From Flaviramulus multivorans (GTDB lineage Bacteria; Bacteroidota; Bacteroidia; Flavobacteriales; Flavobacteriaceae): DNA of 64,000 nt. Each line of letters starts with the position of its first letter. The stretch's first letter is position 1. The stretch covers positions 62,001 to 126,000 of the forward strand of contig NZ_JAKKDV010000001.1 in assembly GCF_021728415.1 (NCBI RefSeq). Direction: 5' to 3'. Below are positions 53,932 to 61,909 of the stretch, one piece after another. The notes under the pieces were generated by a model. The model had not been told where the DNA came from, made no database searches, and saw nothing but the letters and a program-made list of their open reading frames with translations. Position numbers and translations under genes: made by a program.

Positions 53932-54687
53932 TCAAGCTCTAACTACTTCGTTGTAAATAGAGTTTAAAATTACGCGTTCTTTTACAACCTCACCAATTAC
54001 AATTATAGCAGGGTTTGCCAACTGTTTTTCTTCAACTACATCGCAAATGTTGTCTATGGTGCTAATACCGACTTTTTCATCTGTAGTTGTCCCGTTTTGA
54101 ATTACGGCAACTGCAGTATCTTGCTTATTTTCTTTAGAAAAAATCCGAACTATTTCTGGCAATTTACTCATACCCATAAGGATAACAACCGTAGCCGTGG
54201 ATTTAGCCGCTAATGCAACATCTGATGATAATTGATGGTTTTTAGTTGTTCCGGTGATAACCCAAAAGCTTTCTGAAGCACCGCGTTTGGTTAATGGAAT
54301 TCCTTGATATGCTGGTACTGCCATGGATGATGAAATTCCAGGAACTACAAAAGTTTCCAAACCAAATTCACGCACATAATCAATCTCTTCTGCGCCACGG
54401 CCAAAAATAAATGGATCGCCGCCTTTTAAGCGCACGACATGCCCTTTTTCGTTGGCTTTAGCAACAATAAGTTCGTTGATTTGTTCCTGTTGAAATGCAT
54501 AACACCCTTTACGTTTCCCTACAAAGATAAGTTCGGCTTCTTTTGAAGCATAACCTAAAAGTTCTTCGTTTATTAGCGCATCGTATAAGATTACGTTAGC
54601 TTCTTTAATCGCTCTTATAGCTTTAAGTGTGATTAATTCGGCATCGCCTGGACCTGCACCAACAACTGTTAATTTTGGGGTAATCAT
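53932..54687 (-). CDS. cobA: Uroporphyrinogen-III C-methyltransferase
   Basis: This 251-residue SAM-dependent tetrapyrrole methylase adds two methyl groups to uroporphyrinogen III, the first step to siroheme. Signatures are TVVGAGPGDAELITLKAIRAI (about 7-27), VRLKGGDPFIFGRGAEE (near 81-97) and PGISSSMAVPAYQGIPLTKRG. Together with the dehydrogenase/ferrochelatase gene downstream it replaces a fused CysG. It follows the sulfite reductase gene by 15 bases. Confidence 0.95.
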   Translation of the reverse strand: MITPKLTVVGAGPGDAELITLKAIRAIKEANVILYDALINEELLGYASKEAELIFVGKRKGCYAFQQEQINELIVAKANEKGHVVRLKGGDPFIFGRGAEEIDYVREFGLETFVVPGISSSMAVPAYQGIPLTKRGASESFWVITGTTKNHQLSSDVALAAKSTATVVILMGMSKLPEIVRIFSKENKQDTAVAVIQNGTTTDEKVGISTIDNICDVVEEKQLANPAIIVIGEVVKERVILNSIYNEVVRA

Positions 54688-54702
54688 AATTATTTCTTTT
54701 AA

Positions 54703-56808
54703 CTAAACTGCCTTCTTTTGAATCGCAATCGTATCAGCCTCTCTATAGACTTTTACCTTTGCTAGAAATTCGTTAGCATTATCAATATATTTAGATGCAA
54801 AATCTTTAGTTGGTGCAAATTTATTAATTTGATATATCAATTCTGTAAAAGAAGTCCCTAAATCCATATTCCCCGTAGCTACAAACAGCTCATCAAACTG
54901 ACTAATAATACCTGCATGTGTATTTGTTTTTTTGTTCTCAGCCAATAATAACGCTTTCGCCGAATTAACCAGAGAACTATAAGCATGATAAATAGCACTT
55001 GAATATACCTTATTGTTGAATGCTTCTTTAGCATTATCAATTTTTTCTTCGCTTTCTAAAAACAACGTCGCAATCAAATCGATAACCACACCTGCACACT
55101 CGCCAATACCAATTTCTTTCACATATTCTTCGGTTGTTCCCCAATCAATAAAATCATCTTGTGTTAAATTAGTAACATCTTGTAAATCATTTAACAAATC
55201 ATAAAAATAACGTTCACCGGTTACTTTATAATAATCTACAAACGACTTTCCGTTAGCATTAGCTTCGTAATCATTTAAAATTCTGCGTAATGCTTCCGGT
55301 CCTCTTTTACTCGGTACTTTCACAACTTTATCGGCAAACAAACCATTTCCGTCTCCTAAGTTCCCGCCACCAAGCAATACTTGTAAAGCTGGTGCAACCA
55401 ATTTATCTGGAGTACGAACCGACATTCCTTGGAAACCAATATTCGCCATGTTGTGTTGCCCACATGCATTCATACAACCGCTGATTTTAATAACTACATC
55501 GTCATTTTTTAAATACTGAGGATATTCAGCTTTTAAAACACGCTCTAACTCATCAGCAATTCCTGTACTACTTGCGATTCCTAAATTACAAGTATCAGTT
55601 CCAGGGCAAGCTGTAATATCAACAGCTTTATTATAACCGGCTTCTACAAAACCTAATTTCTCTAATTCATTGTAGAAAAACGGCACTAAATCTTCTTTTA
55701 CAAAAGGAATCACGATATTTTGACGAAGTGATAAGCGAATTTCACCTGCTGCGTAATTTTCAACTAAATCAGCCAACAAACGTGCTTTATCTGTATAAAA
55801 ATCTCCTAAAAGAACTTTAATACCTATAGCAACATAGCCTTCTTGCTTTTGAGGAATTAAGTTTGTAGACTTCCACAACTCAAAAGCCTTTTCATCTTTA
55901 ATTTCAACTTGAGGTGCTTCAACCGAAACTGGTTTTGATACTTCATATGCATCGGCATCAATAGGCACCGATTTAAGTTCGATAGCATTTTGTTCTTCGT
56001 CAACCAACTTTATAAAAGCTTCTAAACCTATATCTTTTATTAAGAATTTCATACGTGCTTTAGCACGACTCTTACGCTCTCCATGACGGTCAAAAATTCT
56101 TAAAACACCTTCCATTACTGGAATAATTTTATCGGTTTCAATAAAATCGTATAATACATCGGCATGACGAGGTTGTGAACCTAATCCACCACCAATCATC
56201 ACTTTAAAACCACGAACTCCGTTTTGAATTTTGGCAATAAAACCTAAATCATGCATGTAAGACAAACCCGTATCTTCATCTGAAGAAGAAAAAGATACCT
56301 TAAATTTACGTCCCATTTCTTGACAAATAGGGTTCCTTAAGAAGAAACGAAACATAGCATCTGCATAAGGCGACACATCAAAAGGTTCATTAGGATCAAT
56401 CCCAGCTAACTCTGAAGCTGTAATATTTCTAACCGTGTTACCACAAGCTTCTCTTAGTGTAACATCGTCACGCTCTAATTCTGCCCAAAGTTCTGGGGTT
56501 CTATTTAAATCGACATAATGAATTTGAATATCCTGACGTGTTGTTATATGTAAACGACCTCTTGAATATTCATCAGAAACATCCGATATTCTTCGTAGTT
56601 GCTTGCTTTTTACTTTTCCGTAAGGCAATTTTATACGAATCATTTGTACGCCTTCTTGACGTTGACCGTAAACACCTCGTGCTAAACGTAAGCTTCTAAA
56701 TTTCTCTTCGTCTATTTTTCCCTTGTGAAAAAGCTCAATTTTATTGGCTAATTCAATAATGTCTTTTTCTACAACTGGGTTTTCTATTTCTGTTCTAAAA
56801 CTTTGCAT
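54703..56808 (-). CDS. Siroheme sulfite (or nitrite) reductase with C-terminal HEPN-like domain
   Basis: A 701-residue protein. Residues about 1-575 are a complete siroheme/[4Fe-4S] reductase with both ferrodoxin-like and sulfite-reductase repeats (RITTRQDIQIHY-type LHITTRQDIQIHYV near 93, RLSLRQNIVIPFV near 358). The cluster ligands are C-x5-C in ACPGTDTCNLG and C-x3-C in GCMNACGQHN. Residues about 580-695 add a helical HEPN-like domain (AIYHAYSSLVNSAKALLL). Its operon with cysDNH and siroheme genes points to sulfite as substrate. The appended domain is unusual for such enzymes; the RNase-type RxxxxH signature is not evident. Confidence 0.92.
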   Translation of the reverse strand: MQSFRTEIENPVVEKDIIELANKIELFHKGKIDEEKFRSLRLARGVYGQRQEGVQMIRIKLPYGKVKSKQLRRISDVSDEYSRGRLHITTRQDIQIHYVDLNRTPELWAELERDDVTLREACGNTVRNITASELAGIDPNEPFDVSPYADAMFRFFLRNPICQEMGRKFKVSFSSSDEDTGLSYMHDLGFIAKIQNGVRGFKVMIGGGLGSQPRHADVLYDFIETDKIIPVMEGVLRIFDRHGERKSRAKARMKFLIKDIGLEAFIKLVDEEQNAIELKSVPIDADAYEVSKPVSVEAPQVEIKDEKAFELWKSTNLIPQKQEGYVAIGIKVLLGDFYTDKARLLADLVENYAAGEIRLSLRQNIVIPFVKEDLVPFFYNELEKLGFVEAGYNKAVDITACPGTDTCNLGIASSTGIADELERVLKAEYPQYLKNDDVVIKISGCMNACGQHNMANIGFQGMSVRTPDKLVAPALQVLLGGGNLGDGNGLFADKVVKVPSKRGPEALRRILNDYEANANGKSFVDYYKVTGERYFYDLLNDLQDVTNLTQDDFIDWGTTEEYVKEIGIGECAGVVIDLIATLFLESEEKIDNAKEAFNNKVYSSAIYHAYSSLVNSAKALLLAENKKTNTHAGIISQFDELFVATGNMDLGTSFTELIYQINKFAPTKDFASKYIDNANEFLAKVKVYREADTIAIQKKAV

Positions 56809-56817
56809 AATCCTTTT

Positions 56818-58065
56818 TTATTGAATAAAGCCTGCACCTACGGTGTTATTATTTTGTGTATCGATAAGAATAAATGACCCATTTGTTCTATGGTTTTTAA
56901 ACTGATCGTAAAAAATTGGTTTGTTTAATTTGAAGGTTACAGAAGCAATATCATTCATACCCAATTCACTAACATGTTTCTCAATCCCAGAATAATCAGG
57001 GTGAATTTTATGATTGATTCTATCAACCTTTGCCAACACTTTATTTACGCCATGTTGCACAACATATTTACCACCAATTGTTAAATGATCTGAATCCATC
57101 CAACAAACATTCGCAGTAAACTGCTTATCAATAGTTGGTAAATCGCCCTCTTTAACTATCATATCACCACGACTAACATTGATGTCGTTTTCTAAAGTAA
57201 TTGTAACTGATGAACGTCTAGAAGCTGTTTCATACTTCTGATCGTAAACGTAGATATCTTTAATTTTTGATCTCGTTTTTGAAGGCAATACAATTATGTT
57301 GTCTCCAACACTTAACTCACCTCCATATACTTTTCCTGCATAACCTCTAAAATCATGAAACTCTTCAGTTTTAGGACGAATAACGTATTGCACTGGGAAG
57401 CGTGGTGTACCCACATTATAAATATCTTTTTTATCTAAATTCTCCAAATGTTCCAATAATGATTCACCAGTATACCAAGGCATATTATCAGATCGGTTAA
57501 CAACATTATCACCTTTTAAAGCACTTACAGGGATAAATGTTATTTTTTGATCTTGGTAATCGCGTTTACTCATTAATTCAGAAAAATCTGCCTTAATTTT
57601 ATTGTAAACATCTTCCGCATAGTCAACTAAATCCATTTTATTAATAGCAACTACTATATCTTTAATGCGTAATAAATTATTGATAAAGAAATGACGATTG
57701 GTTTGCTCAATCACTCCTTTTCTAGCATCAATTAAAATGATTGATGCCTGTGATGTTGAAGCGCCCGTAACCATGTTTCTAGTATATTCAACATGACCAG
57801 GAGTATCAGCAATAATGTAACTTTTCTTTTTAGTTGAAAAATAAATATGTGCAACATCAATAGTAATTCCTTGTTCTCTTTCAGCAACTAAGCCATCTGT
57901 AGCTAACGAAAAGTCTAAATAATCGTATCCACGTTGTTTACTCGTTTTTTCGATTGCTTCTAACTTATCGGTAGTTAATGATTTTGTATCATAAAGAATT
58001 CGCCCTATTAAGGTGCTTTTCCCATCGTCGACACTTCCCGCTGTTGCTATTTTTAATACTTCCAT
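56818..58065 (-). CDS. cysN: Sulfate adenylyltransferase subunit 1 (GTPase)
   Basis: A 415-residue EF-Tu-like GTPase that drives APS formation by CysD. Motifs G1 AGSVDDGKSTLIG (about 9-21), G3 DTPGHVEYTRNM (near 88-99) and G4 NKMDLVD (near 143) are present, followed by two beta-barrel domains (VQYVIRPKTEEFHDFRGYAG). The C-terminus ends with the barrel (FILIDTQNNNTVGAGFIQ), so there is no fused CysC kinase. It follows cysD by 58 bases. Confidence 0.96.
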   Translation of the reverse strand: MEVLKIATAGSVDDGKSTLIGRILYDTKSLTTDKLEAIEKTSKQRGYDYLDFSLATDGLVAEREQGITIDVAHIYFSTKKKSYIIADTPGHVEYTRNMVTGASTSQASIILIDARKGVIEQTNRHFFINNLLRIKDIVVAINKMDLVDYAEDVYNKIKADFSELMSKRDYQDQKITFIPVSALKGDNVVNRSDNMPWYTGESLLEHLENLDKKDIYNVGTPRFPVQYVIRPKTEEFHDFRGYAGKVYGGELSVGDNIIVLPSKTRSKIKDIYVYDQKYETASRRSSVTITLENDINVSRGDMIVKEGDLPTIDKQFTANVCWMDSDHLTIGGKYVVQHGVNKVLAKVDRINHKIHPDYSGIEKHVSELGMNDIASVTFKLNKPIFYDQFKNHRTNGSFILIDTQNNNTVGAGFIQ

Positions 58066-58123
58066 TTTATATAATAACCTTCGATGAAGAAGGACTGTTT
58101 TTTAAATTAGTAATTTGTTGTTA

Positions 58124-59029
58124 TTAGAAATACCCTTGTTGCTTACGCTTCTCCATTGCAGCTTCTGAACGCTTGTCATCTATTCGAGCGCCTCGTTCCG
58201 AAATGGTACTTTCTCGAATCTCTTCCACCACCTTAGTAATGGTTGTAGCATCCGATAAAACAGCTGCCGTACAACTCATATCACCTACAGTTCTAAAACG
58301 CACTAACTCTTCTACAATCTCTTCATGTGCATCGCGGTAAACTACCTCATCATCGGCAGACCAAATCATACCGTCTCTTAAAAACACTTTACGTTTATGT
58401 GCAAAATAGATGGATGGAATTTCAATATTTTCCTTTTCGATATAAGACCAAACATCTAGTTCTGTCCAGTTTGAAATAGGGAACACACGTACATTTTGCC
58501 CATGTTCAATGTCTCCATTCAACATATCGAATAACTCCGGACGCTGGTTTTTTTCATCCCATTGGCCAAAATCGTCACGTACGGAAAAAATACGTTCTTT
58601 CGCTCGTGCCTTTTCTTCATCACGACGGGCACCACCAATACATGCATCAAACTTAAATTCTTCAATAGCATCTAAAAGCGTTGTGGTTTGCAACATATTT
58701 CTGCTTGCATAGCGCCCTGATTCTTCTTTAACTTTACCTTCATCAATAGAGTCCTGAACATTACGTACAATTAGCTCTAACCCTAATTCTTTACACAAAC
58801 GGTCTCTAAACTCGATAGTTTCAGGGAAATTGTGTCCTGTATCAATATGCATTAATGGAAAAGGTACTTTAGCAGGATAGAATGCCTTAACAGCTAATCG
58901 TACTAATGTAATTGAATCTTTTCCTCCTGAAAATAACAACACTGGTTTTTCAAATTGTGCTGCTACTTCTCTCATGATGTAAATGGCTTCGTTTTCTAAC
59001 GAATTAATATGTGATGTATCTTTCTTCAT
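58124..59029 (-). CDS. cysD: Sulfate adenylyltransferase subunit 2
   Basis: A 301-residue N-type ATP pyrophosphatase that adenylates sulfate to APS. The PP-loop reads LLFSGGKDSITLVRLA (about 31-46), and downstream blocks are PFPLMHIDTGHNFPETIEFRD, GGARRDEEKARAKERIFSVRD and NWTELDVWSYI. The C-terminus KRKQQGYF is the conserved tail. It acts with CysN; both genes are adjacent and between cysH and the sulfite reductase gene. Confidence 0.97.
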   Translation of the reverse strand: MKKDTSHINSLENEAIYIMREVAAQFEKPVLLFSGGKDSITLVRLAVKAFYPAKVPFPLMHIDTGHNFPETIEFRDRLCKELGLELIVRNVQDSIDEGKVKEESGRYASRNMLQTTTLLDAIEEFKFDACIGGARRDEEKARAKERIFSVRDDFGQWDEKNQRPELFDMLNGDIEHGQNVRVFPISNWTELDVWSYIEKENIEIPSIYFAHKRKVFLRDGMIWSADDEVVYRDAHEEIVEELVRFRTVGDMSCTAAVLSDATTITKVVEEIRESTISERGARIDDKRSEAAMEKRKQQGYF

Positions 59030-59038
59030 AATATTTTA

Positions 59039-59671
59039 TTAAGCGTGTAAACCACACTCTCTGTTTTCTAAAGCTTTAGTTGGGTCGAAATATTTAAATT
59101 CGTTTGGTAAGTTATGCTCCGCTAAATAAGTATCTAATTTTTCATCAGACCAATAGTAAAACGGACTCACTTTTAAAACACCGTCTTTACTTACACTAAA
59201 AATACCGATGCTGTCTCTAAAAGCTGTTTGCCCTTGACGCAAATTTGTAAACCATACATTTGGTTTATGCTCCTTCATAGCTCTTTTAAAAGGCTCTAGT
59301 TTTACTTGCTCGGTAAATAAAGCATGCTCTGGTGCATCAATACTTGGGATTCCCAAAACAACATCGCGATGAGCAGACGTTTGTTTAGGAACGTATAAAA
59401 AGATGTTTAAATCTAAATTTTTAATCACCGTTTCTGCATGTCGGTAGGTTTGTGGTGTATTATAACCTGTATCGCACCAAATAACAGGGATTTTAGATTC
59501 TACTTTACTTACAGCATGTAAAATAGCCGCTTCATATGGTCTAAAATTTGTTGTAACTACCGCCTTATTATTAAGCTGGAAAGCTTTTTTTATAATATCG
59601 ATAGGCGATGCGTTTTTATACTGTGAATTTAATTCGTTTATAGTGTTTTGATCTATCATTACTTTCCCCAT
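59039..59671 (-). CDS. cysH: Phosphoadenylyl-/adenylylsulfate reductase
   Basis: This 210-residue enzyme reduces activated sulfate to sulfite. The PP-loop variant TTNFRPYEAAILH is near 40, PVIWCDTGYNTPQTYRHAE near 65 and the catalytic cysteine lies in the final RECGLHA. The paired CC and CxxC that bind [4Fe-4S] in bacterial APS reductases are missing, so by sequence it is the cluster-free type. Two ATGs are possible (59671 overlapping the previous gene, or 59659 in a TAATG junction). Confidence 0.93.
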   Translation of the reverse strand: MGKVMIDQNTINELNSQYKNASPIDIIKKAFQLNNKAVVTTNFRPYEAAILHAVSKVESKIPVIWCDTGYNTPQTYRHAETVIKNLDLNIFLYVPKQTSAHRDVVLGIPSIDAPEHALFTEQVKLEPFKRAMKEHKPNVWFTNLRQGQTAFRDSIGIFSVSKDGVLKVSPFYYWSDEKLDTYLAEHNLPNEFKYFDPTKALENRECGLHA

Positions 59672-59979
59672 TTAATATTATTCCAAGCACGTTCATGAAA
59701 GAAATACAGCACCATTTTTGTTACTAATTCAACCAATCCAATAGAAAATGCCAACGCCAAGGTTCCTGTTATTAACCAAGAAATCAAAACAGTATCTAAA
59801 GTTCCTACTATTCTCCAACTTATAGTTTTAGCAATACTACGCTTAACTCTTTCCTTTGGTTCCTCTTTAGTTTTTAATATTTTTTCTTCAGACGCACTGT
59901 CAATGCTAATTACTTTCACGTCTTTATTAAGTACTTTTTCTTCCTTCTCAATTCTATTTAAAACCGTATCAATAATCAT
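59659..59979 (-). CDS. DUF2061 membrane protein, first gene of the cys operon
   Basis: A 106-residue protein whose last 65 residues are a DUF2061 domain (RSIAKTISWRIVGTLDTVLISWLITG, then ELVTKMVLYFFHERAWNNI) with two probable membrane helices. The N-terminal 40 residues are charged and hydrophilic. DUF2061 proteins are widespread and uncharacterised. Being first in a sulfate assimilation operon without a visible sulfate permease, it could take part in uptake or membrane attachment, but no evidence in the sequence shows transport. It overlaps cysH's earlier start by 13 bases. Confidence 0.88.
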   Translation of the reverse strand: MIIDTVLNRIEKEEKVLNKDVKVISIDSASEEKILKTKEEPKERVKRSIAKTISWRIVGTLDTVLISWLITGTLALAFSIGLVELVTKMVLYFFHERAWNNIKWGK

Positions 59980-60000
59980 TTTAATTGAATTTTACATTAA

Positions 60001-60019
60001 TCCTATCGATTTAATAGGA
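60001..60019. promoter_or_regulatory. Inverted-repeat operator at the cys promoter
   Basis: TCCTAT-N7-ATAGGA is a perfect six-base inverted repeat. It lies just downstream of the -7 element and about where transcription of the cys operon should begin. The Rrf2-type regulator gene next to it is the natural candidate to bind. No second copy was noticed in the window. Confidence 0.65.
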
Positions 60020-60023
60020 ATTA

Positions 60024-60053
60024 CAAATATAAAACATATAATTAAAGTACAAA
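60024..60053 (-). promoter_or_regulatory. Promoter of the cys operon
   Basis: On the minus strand TTTG (60053-60050), an 18-base spacer and TATATTTG (60031-60024) match the Bacteroidota consensus; the DUF2061 start is 44 bases downstream. Confidence 0.8.
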
Positions 60054-60146
60054 CAGTATTAACAATTTTTTAGAATAATGGAATTTTTTTAAGATGAACT
60101 GAAGAAAATATCAAGAAATACGGATTATTTTAATAAATTCTCAGTG

Positions 60147-60560
60147 TTATTTACTCGATAAATCGGCAAGTGTGGTATTTCTAAATACTTGAAGTGTGCT
60201 ATCGCGTACTTGAATCATGAGTTTGTGAACACTACAGGCATGTTCATCTACACAATCATCACACTTTTCATAAAAGTTTAAACTTACACATGGCACCATA
60301 GCAATTGGTCCTTCTAAAACACGCATTACTTCGGTCATTAAAATTTCTGATGGCTCTTTTCTTAAATAATAACCACCATGTTTCCCCTTTTTAGAACCCA
60401 AAAAGCCTGCTTTTCTTAAGGTAAGTAATATGCTTTCTAAAAATTTTTGCGGTATTTGTTCGCTTTTGGCAATTTCGCCCACTTGCACAGGTATTTCGTC
60501 TTTACTTCTTGCAATGTAAGTAAGTGCTTTTAAGCCGTATTTTGTTTTTTTAGATAGCAT
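60147..60560 (-). CDS. Rrf2-family transcriptional regulator
   Basis: This 137-residue protein has an N-terminal winged helix (KKTKYGLKALTYIARS at 4-19, VGEIAKSEQIPQKFLESILLTLRKAGFLGSKKGKHGGYYL at about 27-66) and a cysteine cluster, PCVSLNFYEKCDDCVDEHACSVH, near 88-112. Similar cysteines bind an Fe-S cluster in IscR and related proteins. It is located directly upstream of the cys operon in the same direction, 167 bases away. It may sense sulfur or Fe-S status and bind the repeat at 60001-60019. This is inference from context; CymR-like function is another possibility. Confidence 0.9.
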   Translation of the reverse strand: MLSKKTKYGLKALTYIARSKDEIPVQVGEIAKSEQIPQKFLESILLTLRKAGFLGSKKGKHGGYYLRKEPSEILMTEVMRVLEGPIAMVPCVSLNFYEKCDDCVDEHACSVHKLMIQVRDSTLQVFRNTTLADLSSK

Positions 60561-60654
60561 GATGCTAATATAGGTATTTTAGGAAAAGTTATATATATCT
60601 TGAAATATTTAAAAAATGAAGATAAAGGCTTCTAAAAAAACAACAATTATCTAC

Positions 60655-61827
60655 CTACCCTAAAGCCTGCTTTAAATCTTCAATAACATCATTGACGTGT
60701 TCTAAACCAACAGATACTCGTACCATACCATCGCTAATACCTGCAGCTGCTTTTACTTCTGGTTCCACCTTTGCATGAGTGGTACTCGCAGGATGCGTTA
60801 CAATAGTTCTGGTATCTCCTAAATTAGCAGATAGTGAACACATTTTTATAGCATCGATAAATTTACGACCTTCCTCAATACCTCCTTTTACCTCAAAAGC
60901 CACAATATTACCACCTAATTTCATTTGCTTTTTAGCCACTTCGTACTGAGGATGCGACTTTAAAAAAGGATATTTAACCCATTTCACCTTAGGATGAGAT
61001 TCTAAATAGGTTGCCAATTTTAAAGCATTTTCACAATGCCTATCTACTCTTACAGCAAGGGTTTCTAGAGATTTCGACAACACCCAAGCATTAAACGGAC
61101 TCATTGATGGCCCTGTTAATCTTGAGAACAAATAAATCTCTCGAATTAATTCCTCCTTACCCACAGTAACACCACCTAACACACGTCCTTGTCCATCCAT
61201 TAATTTGGTTGCAGAATGTATCACCAAATCTGCCCCAAATTTTATAGGGTTTTGCAAATATGGCGTTGCAAAGCAATTATCAATCACCAATAATAGATTG
61301 TGTTTTTTACAAATAGCACTCAAGGCTTCTAAATCTAAAACATCCACACCAGGATTAGTCGGTGTTTCAGCATAAATACATTTCGTATTTGGTTTTATTA
61401 AACTTTCTATCTTTTCAACTTCATTGATGTTGAAATAAGAACACTCAATATTCCACTTTGGAAAGTATTTGGTAAACAAACCGTGCGTTGCTCCAAACAC
61501 AGAACTACATGATACTACGTGATCTCCGGCATCTAGTAAAGTAGCGAATGTAGAAAACACAGCAGCCATTCCGCTAGCAAACGCAAAACCTGCTTCGGCA
61601 CCTTCCATCAAACACACTTTATCTACAAACTCATTAACATTAGGGTTGCTATATCTACTGTATAAATCGCGCTGCTTTTCTTCAGCGAATGAGGCTCTCA
61701 TTTCTTCAGCATCATCAAAAACAAACCCTGATGTTAAATATAAGGGTACAGAATGCTCTGAAAACTGTGTGGTTTCAGACTGGGTTCTTATAGCTTCTGT
61801 TTCAAAATGTTTTTTATTCTTATTCAT
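60655..61827 (-). CDS. O-succinyl/acetylhomoserine sulfhydrylase, Cys/Met metabolism PLP enzyme
   Basis: A 390-residue PLP enzyme of the Cys/Met metabolism family. Landmarks are YSRYSNPNVNEF (about 56-67), FASGMAAVFST (near 82), the cofactor aspartate in LLVIDNCFATPYLQNP and the PLP lysine in HSATKLMDGQGRVLGG (near 201-216). It most likely makes homocysteine directly from sulfide and an activated homoserine; cystathionine synthase activity cannot be excluded. It lies just downstream of thrA, which supplies homoserine, and before the Rrf2 gene. Confidence 0.88.
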   Translation of the reverse strand: MNKNKKHFETEAIRTQSETTQFSEHSVPLYLTSGFVFDDAEEMRASFAEEKQRDLYSRYSNPNVNEFVDKVCLMEGAEAGFAFASGMAAVFSTFATLLDAGDHVVSCSSVFGATHGLFTKYFPKWNIECSYFNINEVEKIESLIKPNTKCIYAETPTNPGVDVLDLEALSAICKKHNLLLVIDNCFATPYLQNPIKFGADLVIHSATKLMDGQGRVLGGVTVGKEELIREIYLFSRLTGPSMSPFNAWVLSKSLETLAVRVDRHCENALKLATYLESHPKVKWVKYPFLKSHPQYEVAKKQMKLGGNIVAFEVKGGIEEGRKFIDAIKMCSLSANLGDTRTIVTHPASTTHAKVEPEVKAAAGISDGMVRVSVGLEHVNDVIEDLKQALG

Positions 61828-61878
61828 TTTTAATTTTATAGATTACCCCCTTCGCGAGAATGGTAGTTTCAATTGAAA

Positions 61879-61899
61879 CCTAAAAGCTAAACTTTTAGG
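61879..61899 (-). terminator. Hairpin after the thrA stop
   Basis: CCTAAAAG and CTTTTAGG pair around a five-base loop just downstream of the thrA stop on the minus strand. Next to it is the palindrome GTTTCAATTGAAAC (61866-61879). The following T-run is short, so read-through into the sulfhydrylase gene is likely. Confidence 0.4.
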
Positions 61900-61909
61900 A
61901 ATCGCTTTT

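Noticed and set aside
61866-61909. SAM riboswitch upstream of the sulfhydrylase gene
   Set aside because: The gap is only 82 bases and lacks the S-box segments; only a short hairpin and a palindrome are present.
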